A stretch of 13,218 nucleotides of DNA from assembly GCA_003024985.2 (NCBI GenBank), contig PXIH01S0036631.1; one strand, written 5' to 3'. The stretch's first letter is position 1. Each line of letters opens with the position of its first letter. The position numbers were made by a program, and so were the translations under genes. Below, piece after piece: positions 7,918 to 13,218 of this stretch. The notes below the pieces were generated by a model. The model had not been told where the DNA came from and made no database searches. It saw only the letters and a list, made by a program, of their open reading frames with translations. This DNA is from Euperipatoides rowelli (lineage: Eukaryota; Onychophora; Udeonychophora; Euonychophora; Peripatopsidae).

Positions 7918-8273
7918 TAGGGGCGAAACAAATGAGGCTTTGCATTCCGCTCCTGTCGAATACCGGATATTTTTCATTATGTATATATCCGGCCGAATAG
8001 TTTTTATTGAACAATTTAGAAGTCGGAGTTCTTATAAAATTAGTATTTTTTTTTCTTCAAATTTTCCACATTAACAATTTAAAATGGCTGTGAAAATTCT
8101 AAATTTCTGAAAAATGTTTCTCTAATTATTTCTTTTTTTTAATAAAATAAATTGGAAATCATTTAATGGTAATGAATACTATATTAGAATTATTCGGCTT
8201 CCTATTTGGCTCCTGCCGAATAATTTGAACTATTCAACCAATGGAATCCAGAATGGTATTCGGTGCACCACTA
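7918..8273. mobile_element. Short non-autonomous hAT-type DNA transposon
   Basis: The stretch is about 356 bases. Its ends are TAGGGGCG (7918-7925) and, inverted, TAGTGGTGCACCGAATA (ending at 8273). The flanking 8-mers TTTACAAA (7910-7917) and TTTACGAG (8274-8281) agree at 6 of 8 positions, as expected for an aged 8 bp hAT target duplication. Inside, short motifs around CCGAATA/TATTCGG repeat in both orientations near both ends (for example near 7957, 7990, 8191, 8214 and 8257), the usual subterminal pattern of hAT ends. Direct copies of GCTCCTG(T/C)CGAATA occur at 7949 and 8210. A small hairpin, CCGGATAT with ATATCCGG, lies near 7963-7993. There is no transposase frame, so it would need one from elsewhere. 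The inverted repeat is imperfect, so boundaries are good guesses. Confidence 0.62.
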
Positions 8274-8281
8274 TTTACGAG

Positions 8282-8648
8282 TAAATTAAGCATTCCCTGA
8301 ATAGTTCTCCTCATGACTTTAGGCCTTGTCTTTTCAGAATAATGCAAAGGAATGTTTCTCCAAGTGTACAATGTAAATAATCATTAGTTTATTTCGTTAA
8401 TATTCTTCACTAAAAGAATGAAAATATCTTTATTATTGAAGTTGATCTTCATTTGCTTTGTAACCATAACAGAGAGATAATCAGATTTTTTTCATTCTCT
8501 GTAACGTTCATGGTTGCAGCAATAGGCTTCGGTTTGTAACCTACAAAACATCAGTTACTACTCACATGTCCAATATGGGAGTGTTAGTGTGGGCTGCATT
8601 GAATTCAATGATTCCTTCAACCAGTGTTTCGTTCAGACAATTTTCTCT
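8282..8648. other. Spacer without a recognised gene; one imperfect hairpin
   Basis: No gene is recognised. An imperfect hairpin spans 8462-8515: AACCAT (8462-8467) with ATGGTT (8510-8515), and inside it ACAGAGA (8469-8475) with TCTCTGT (8496-8502). A frame near 8566-8660 reads VWAALNSMIPSTSVSFRQFS but matches nothing I know and runs into a G homopolymer. Confidence 0.4.
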
Positions 8649-8665
8649 GGGGGGGGGGGGGGGGG
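8649..8665 (+). repeat. 17-base G homopolymer
   Basis: Seventeen uninterrupted G residues lie in otherwise A+T-rich DNA. Its true length is likely uncertain, because such runs are often miscounted. It could fold into G-quadruplex structures. Confidence 0.85.
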
Positions 8666-8705
8666 ATTTCGCAAGTTCGAAGGGGACAAAGTGTATGTAT
8701 TTACA

Positions 8706-8848
8706 GATTTTTTTTTGGTTGACTGGACGTTTTGTTGCCTTTCTGCCTCATTTGATAGCTTTTTTTTTTTTTGGTTAGTAGAGTGGCCGTTATGTTGACT
8801 TTGTGTTCATTGACTTGACGTTTTGTTGACTTTGTTTCATTTTATAAG
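8706..8848 (+). repeat. Small tandem repeat, about 50 bp unit, three degenerate copies
   Basis: Copies start near 8706, 8758 and 8807. The shared phrase is TTGACTGGACGTTTTGTTG, followed by CTTT and TCATTT, with a T run between copies. The third copy is shorter. No coding content is seen. Confidence 0.55.
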
Positions 8849-8865
8849 ATTTTTATTTTTTCCAA

Positions 8866-9455
8866 ATTATGGGAGGGAGACTTGAAGAGAGTGACTGAAG
8901 GGATAGATTAAAAAAAATGGGAGAACCAGGTTAAAAAAATAGTTAGAGAGGAGAGTGAGAGGTGATACAAAGGAAGGAAACATTGGAGACATATAAATAT
9001 AAACGATATATAAAAGAAGGAGTATTATATGGAAATGGCAGGGGGAGTAAGTTAGTGTTTCAGGCTAAAGCGGGGAGTTTAGGTACTAAAGTGAGGAAAA
9101 AAGGTGTGGGGGTGATGGTGAAACAATATGTAGTTTATGTGGGAAAGGAGAAGAAAATGTGGAGCATATTTTGATGGAGTGTGAAGGTTTGAAGGATCAA
9201 AGGGAGAAGATCATAGAGAGTGAAAGTAGAGAGAGTGGTGAAGGAGCAAATGATATGGATAGGATGGTAAATGGTTGGGATTTGGTGGGGAGGGTGAGTG
9301 GATGGAATGGGTGAAGATATTGCTAATGAAGTGGGAAATAAAGGGTGGGGATAGATGGAATGAAGTTAGGGATAAGTAGGGAACTTTGGACATAAGGCTA
9401 ACATCTTAGGATGATTCCGGGACTAAGGAGAAGCCAAGAATAGAATAGAATATTA
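8866..9455 (+). pseudogene. LINE ORF2 C-terminal relic with CCHC-type motif
   Basis: Purine-rich plus-strand pieces read as the end of a LINE polyprotein. They are: a charged helix-like stretch (KKWENQVKKIVREESER) near 8910-8965; KYKRYIKEGVLYGNGRGSKL then VFQAKAGSLGTKVRKK near 8987-9100; and, after a frameshift near 9105, GDGETICSLCGKGEENVEHI and onward. The cysteines and histidine give CX2CX8HX4C between 9129 and 9182. A Cys/His knuckle of this kind ('C.LCG..EET..H.L..C') is common near the C terminus of several LINE clades. The frame ends at a TGA near 9315. The tail, AAGAATAGAATAGAAT at about 9438-9453, has short AATAG repeats and may be the 3' end. RT is absent, so the copy is strongly 5' truncated. 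The clade is not determined. Confidence 0.7.
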
Positions 9456-10602
9456 GTAGCCCAGATGCAATTGAGGGGCGTTGAATAAAAATAAGTTGGC
9501 GGTGGAAGGATAAAGAAAGAAGAGAAGAAAATTTTGAAAAACGTTGAACTACATGTTTCATCTGTTATGTAGCAGAATTAAATTCATAGTGATTATTTTC
9601 CAAATAAATAATGCAAGTTAATATAACAATCAATGCAAAGTTTGCTGACATGTCTAACCCTTAAATTATTCCTTTTTTTTTTTCAAGCACATTTAAGCTA
9701 ATTGATTTAAAAAATTTTACTATTAGATTGCCTGATAATTTTTTTAAAATCTTATAGGAATAAATTTATACTCCAGGTTCATTCTTCCCATTAGGGTGAT
9801 TTTTAATGTTATTTTTTATATTTATTTTAATATTGTCCTTCATTATCTTAATTTTCTGCCTGTAGTGTGAATGTTACTATGGTTTATTTTAAAAAATAAT
9901 TTTATAATTTCAAACTTCAAGGTGTAATATTTATAACATCTTTCTTTACTATGTTGTAAGACGTAGGTAGAAATAGAGATACGTAAAAGAAAGTAAATTC
10001 TTCACTGCATTTTTCTGTTTGTTCGCTTAAAGAAGGTAGATTTCCAGGAGGGCACTGAGTAATTTTTTTTCTGAAAAGGTAGGCCAAATAAGTATAGGAA
10101 GCTCTGGTCCAGAATAAAATTGGTACGAAACCGAGGTAATAATAAGCTCATAATTAGCTAAAAATATCATCTGAATGCTCAATTTTAATATAATTTTAAT
10201 TTGTGTCAAAGAGCAGTGGTCATGAGGTGACAAGCATGGCCAACAAGCTATTGATATATATCCAGGGAGGTCGTTCAATCGCCAAGGGGTGTAGTACCTC
10301 CGCAATTTTTTCACATGGTCATTGGCTATCAAGAATTTTTCTGTATACAAACGACTCGTTAAAGTCGTTTCTGTGAGAAATCCATCTAGTTATGGCGAAA
10401 ATGTTGTCCTTCAAAAGAACCATAAATATATTATGAGTTATAATTACGAATAAACTATAGAAAAAATAAGAGATTGAGTTTCACTTAATAGAAGAATGTA
10501 ATATTATTATGTATTGTAAATAAACATACAAGTCCTCTTCGACTTCGAAGACAGCCATTATACAATAAAAATCTTTTTATTTACATAGTCCTAGAAAATA
10601 TA
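9456..10602. other. Long A+T-rich spacer without a recognised gene
   Basis: More than a kilobase has no feature I can support. A minus-strand frame at 10027-10350 is open for 107 codons, which is long for this composition. It matches no family I know, is rich in Leu, Ile and Ser as random A/T frames are, and lacks homologous-looking motifs. Small inverted repeats are present: GGAGGT (10266-10271) with ACCTCC (10296-10301), and a near-palindrome around CTTCGACTTCGAAG near 10541. None has a clear function. Confidence 0.45.
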
Positions 10603-10647
10603 AAGGGTGTCCGAGAATTACCTTTATGTGGCTGGCTGATAATGAAA

Positions 10648-10975
10648 TCTGCAGTAACTGTCCAACACAAATATCAAACAGTGTAGGGGGAAGAACCATC
10701 AAGTGCACCTATAATCGATGCTTGGATGAATAAACTTTTAAAAGAAGACTGGAAGTTTACTGCAAGGACCATGATAAGTCACNTAACATAACCCCACTTG
10801 ATTATTGTGGGTTATGTTAAGGTCTTGTTTTACCACACACCTGTACCAAACCTTAATGTTCTTAAGACTCGAATAACAGACACCATAGGTATCGTGGCGA
10901 AGGATGAAATTGGGTTTCACCTTGATGTGCTGTGTGCAACAAAAAAGGTCACATGTAGAGATATATTAATCACAT
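10648..10975 (+). pseudogene. Mariner-like transposase remnant: N-terminal HTH joined to C terminus
   Basis: The transposase cuts and joins DNA at the inverted repeats. The first part (about 10648-10755) reads SAVTVQHKYQT, a stop, GEEPSSAPIIDAWMNKLLKE, which resembles the first helix-turn-helix of mariner transposases ('VQ..F...FG..PP....I..W..KF'). Most of the DNA-cleaving domain is missing. From about 10787 the text resumes with TPLDY, which carries the third catalytic Asp of the family, and after a frameshift continues GYVKVLFYHTPVPNLNVLKT and then RITDTIG, ending near LDVLCATKK. The first two catalytic Asp residues are absent, so no activity is possible. Stops and shifts confirm a pseudogene. 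Confidence 0.75.
10785..10820. repeat. Hairpin at the deletion junction of the mariner-like element
   Basis: TAACATAACCCCAC (10785-10798) pairs with GTGGGTTATGTTA (10808-10820), with a single-base bulge and a nine-base loop. The right arm is native transposase sequence (the GYVK codons). The left arm sits where sequence upstream of TPLD should be, and an N precedes it. Confidence 0.65.
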
Positions 10976-11109
10976 GTAAAAAAACATTTTGAGTTGATAA
11001 ATAAATTGCAGCAAATGGTTTGTGCATTACGACTTTTGGTTCATCAGTTACAGTTTGTTAAATGCTTATCACAAAGGAATTCTCGGAACACCCTGTATAT
11101 ACTTTAAAA

Positions 11110-11570
11110 GAGAATTTCTTAACCTATGGGTCGTGACCCAAAATTGGATCGCTTGACATATTTAGTGGGTCATGAAATATTTTCGACAAAAATAATATTT
11201 TAACATCTGTGGAGAAAGGGCTGACAGAAGTTGTCTCAAAATTATCAAAATCGATCAAAAACGATGATTTCAGCTCTAGATTATCATAGGGTTGGGGCAT
11301 AGTGGATTTCACACATAGTTGGAGTTAGGGTTCAGGGTAACTGTAAGGTTAGGACTGTAAATAAAAAAAATAAGACTGCTATTCATCTTGATCATGTGAC
11401 TAAATGGGACTTAGGCCTTCCAGTTTCTAGGCGCTCGTGTTATTGTAAAGGAGACAGTCGTTTTCTAGATACCGAATGTGTTGGATGTACTTGCTGTTGA
11501 GCATTCTATTTGGGTCGCTAAACCAAAACTATTACCCCAATTTGGGTCATGACTCAAAAAAGGTTAAAAG
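11110..11570. mobile_element. Short non-autonomous hAT-like DNA transposon
   Basis: A perfect 8-base direct repeat, CTTTAAAA, flanks the element at 11102-11109 and 11571-11578, the target-duplication length of hAT elements. The ends are inverted repeats: TTCTTAACCTATGGGTCGTG ending in ACCC (from 11116) against TTTTAACCTTTTTTGAGTCA and TGACCC (inverted, from 11569). Both continue with CCCAAA(A)TTGG. The pattern 'TTCTTAACC...GGGTCGTGACCC' resembles the ends of a widespread hAT group. Further GGGTC(A/G) motifs lie just inside each end (11167, 11513). The interior (about 400 bases) has no transposase. The very first bases differ from the usual CAG(T/G)G, so the exact tips are less certain than the duplication. 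Confidence 0.68.
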
Positions 11571-11694
11571 CTTTAAAATATATAAGTTAAGTACGGTATT
11601 CTAATGTATTAAAAAACAAATGTTCTCTGTGTGTCCGTCATTCCGAACTCTTTAAATTGCATTTTCTCCCCAATGGTTTGTCCAATTACGTTGA

Positions 11695-12035
11695 GATTTG
11701 AAATTGGTGTTCCCGTAGAGGTCTAAAATATGTATATAAAAGGTCAAGGTCCTAGGTGGTCACATGGGTACTAGGAGGCACAAAAATCTAAATTTTTTAA
11801 AAAGCTCCGATTAAAAGTTCTAATTTGAAATTGGCGTTTCCGTAGAGGTCTAGAAAATGTATATAAAAGGTCAAGGTCCTCTATGGTCACATGGGGGTAC
11901 TAGGGGAGCTCCAAAAATTGAAATTTTTTAAAATGCTCCAATTTAGTTCAAATTTTAAATTTGTGTTACCCTAGAGATCTAGAATATGTATATAAAAGGT
12001 CAAGGTTCTAGGTGGTCACATGGGGGTTAGAGTTG
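11695..12035. repeat. 128 bp tandem array, about 2.6 copies
   Basis: Copies begin near 11695, 11823 and 11952, with spacing of 128 and 129 bases; the last is partial. The order within a unit is ATTTGAAATTGGTGTTCCCG, TAGAGGTCTA, TATATAAAAGGTCAAGGT, CCTAGGTGGTCACATGGG, GTACTAGG, then AAATTTTTTAAAAAGCTCC. The middle block is the least changed part between copies. Just before the array, 11630-11694 (GTGTCCGTCATTCCGAAC and so on) has no second copy and may be a border or older unit. I do not recognise the family. No protein is encoded. Confidence 0.78.
11733..11998 (+). promoter_or_regulatory. Three identical TATA-like boxes in the 128 bp array
   Basis: TATATAAAAG occurs at 11733-11742, 11860-11869 and 11989-11998, once per unit and unchanged. 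It fits the pol II TATA consensus and is followed each time by GTCAAGGT, close to a TCAAGGTCA nuclear-receptor half site. No transcript can be shown from the sequence, so promoter activity is only a possibility. Confidence 0.35.
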
Positions 12036-12044
12036 GACATTTTT

Positions 12045-12062
12045 GGGGGGATGGGGGGGGGG
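12045..12062 (+). repeat. G-rich run
   Basis: Six G, AT, then ten G lie at the end of the 128 bp array (12045-12050 and 12053-12062). It could form a G-quadruplex. Its length may be unreliable in assembly. Confidence 0.75.
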
Positions 12063-12954
12063 AGCAAATAACATGGGAGTGTTTAAAATTACCGTCAATT
12101 TTGACGGGTCTTTATTAAGATTATAGATAACCAAGAGAAAAACTGAGTAAATAAATAATTTTTTAACTCATGACCTCTAAAGTAGCTATGAAAACCAAAG
12201 CACTTCAGATTTTACATCCACAAAGATGATCACTTTTAAGATACTTTTACTAACTAAAAATTAAAAGTATAAAAATTGAGTTTAAGAATTAAAATGTCAA
12301 CTACTACAATAATCATTATTTAAAGACAAATAAATAATTTCAATTAAAACACTTTGAAACGAGCCAAAAAAAAAAATTAAATAAATGATGTGGGAGAGAG
12401 GAGGAGGAATAAGTGTGTATTAATTAAAAAAAAAAATATTGAAGTTTAAAATTAGGCTATCTAAGATATGAGGAAATTCCAAGTTTGAATCATAATGCCA
12501 CATTATAATTTAGAGTAGCCAAAACATATTAAAATATGAATCACTGGTGACGGTGAATGGAAACATATGCTCAGATATTTTTACCACAAAATGAAGTATA
12601 CACATGTGGGCTGCTGATTATGCACAAACTAATCACAAAGTACAAGCTTTAATTTAAAGCTTTCAAATTCTATTTATCTCTTTGCTTGTGACATAACTTA
12701 TTCACTAAACACACACTGGAAGATCTTAATTAACTAATGAAAAGAATAGACATTGTAGATATACAAATAAATCTGTAACACATCAAAACAGTTTGATAAC
12801 ACACGTTTTTGAACACTACCTACAGAATTTTGCAATGAAAAAATAAACTATAAAATCCAAATTTGAAATGCGCACTATTTTTAGAATAAACCTTTTTAAA
12901 TATACTGTAGTACTGTATATACAATAAACTATATTACTATATATGTATATACAG
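12063..12954. other. A+T-rich spacer without a recognised gene
   Basis: Nothing coding is seen in about 890 bases. A compact near-palindrome, AAGCTTT (12644-12650) with AAAGCTT (12656-12662) around AATTT, is the clearest local structure. Palindromic TATA-type sequence around 12899-12955 (TATACTGTAGTACTGTATA) borders the final repeat array. Confidence 0.45.
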
Positions 12955-12962
12955 GGGCGGAC

Positions 12963-13218
12963 GGCAAGCCCAGGGCCCACCCTGCTTACTTCAGTCTGGG
13001 GCCCAATTCTTCTCTTTTAGTTTAGGGTGACCAGATTTTCACAATAAAAATCGGGGAAGTTCAGGGGGGGGGGGGGCAAGCCTAGGGCCCACCCTGCTTA
13101 CTTCAGTCTGGGACCCAATTCTTCCCTTTTATGTTAGGGTGACCAGATTTTCACAATAAAAAACGGGGAAAGTTCAGCCGGGGAAGGGGAGATTTTTTCC
13201 TGTGTTTGGGGGGGGGGG
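12963..13218. repeat. 112 bp tandem array with G runs, cut by the window end
   Basis: Two units start at 12963 and 13075, 112 bases apart, and are about 95% alike outside the G run. The unit order is GGCAAGCC(C/T)AGGGCCCACC, CTGCTTACTTCAGTCTGGG, (G/A)CCCAATTCTTC, TTAGGGTGACCAGATTTTCA, CAATAAAAA, CGGGGAAGTTCAG, then a G run (13 G at 13064-13076). After 13187 a degenerate G-rich continuation leads to 11 G at the very end (13208-13218). It is G+C-richer than its surroundings. GGGTGACCAGATTTTC recalls DNA-transposon termini, but no paired end is visible. The array may continue beyond the window. Confidence 0.75.

Larger units (their letters stand above)
10603..11095 (+). mobile_element. Internally deleted Tc1/mariner-superfamily transposon
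   Basis: Both ends carry inverted repeats of about 26 bases. The left is AAGGGTGTCCGAGAATTACC (from 10603) and the right, inverted, is CAGGGTGTTCCGAGAATTCC (ending at 11095). They differ by small indels and substitutions. Each is flanked by TA (10601-10602 and 11096-11097), the target duplication of this superfamily. At 493 bases the element is well under half the length of an autonomous mariner (about 1.3 kb), and the transposase is a remnant of its two ends. It must have been moved by a related full-length element. An unresolved base is at 10784. The next element begins 14 bases after its right end. Confidence 0.82.

Noticed and set aside
8566-8798. Two overlapping plus-strand frames of about 70 codons
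   Set aside because: Both pass through the 17-base G run and T runs, giving homopolymer glycine and phenylalanine. They are artefacts of low-complexity DNA.
9211-9393. Minus-strand frame of 60 codons rich in Ser, His and Pro
   Set aside because: It is antisense to the purine-rich LINE C-terminal relic, and its composition is explained by that strand bias.
10738-10920. Minus-strand frame across the mariner remnant
   Set aside because: It is antisense to recognisable transposase sequence and contains the unresolved base.
11124-11312. Minus-strand frame inside the hAT-like element
   Set aside because: It shows no transposase motif and lies wholly within a short element defined by inverted ends and a target duplication.
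11319-11355. Telomere-like TTAGG units (GTTAGGGTTCAGGGTAACTG)
   Set aside because: Only isolated, irregular matches occur, with no tandem array.

Overview
This window looks like intergenic, transposon-filled DNA from an invertebrate animal, most likely an arthropod. It is very A+T-rich, the coding relics are non-LTR retrotransposons and cut-and-paste DNA transposons of kinds common in arthropod genomes, and there are no bacterial-type operons. I see no convincing intact host gene. Nearly all recognisable coding sequence belongs to decayed mobile elements broken by stops and frameshifts. The species cannot be fixed from the sequence.

Layout. Positions 1-613 hold little. A plus-strand LINE begins near 614, in the spacer between endonuclease and reverse transcriptase (RT), and is interrupted at about 820. 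It resumes near 4416 and runs through RT to a (TAAA)n tail at 6245. The interrupting DNA (about 821-4415) is a nearly complete minus-strand LINE of the CR1/L2-like kind. In coding order it has a hydrophobic leader, a 2A-like NPGP motif, a PHD-type zinc finger, an APE-type endonuclease, RT, a C-terminal region, a 3' hairpin and an A/T tail. This is a nested insertion.

From 6246 the window is a patchwork. There is a tRNA-derived SINE-like unit with a run of hairpins (6870-7205) and a degenerate ~50 bp tandem array (7206-7611). A short hAT-type element (7918-8273) is followed by small repeats with a 17-base G run and then a LINE C-terminal relic with a CX2CX8HX4C motif (8866-9455). Next come an internally deleted mariner-like element with both inverted repeats (10603-11095) and, almost touching it, a second short hAT-like element with a perfect 8 bp target duplication (11110-11570). 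A 128 bp tandem array carries a conserved TATA-like box (11695-12035), and a 112 bp tandem array with G runs is cut by the window end (12963-13218).

How the parts relate. The elements are parasites rather than a pathway. The order of insertion is readable at one place: the minus-strand LINE is younger than the plus-strand LINE it splits. None of the elements appears able to move by itself. The observations most worth following are the 2A-like leader of the nested LINE, the hairpin-rich SINE body, the TATA-bearing satellite, and the paired mariner and hAT deletion derivatives.
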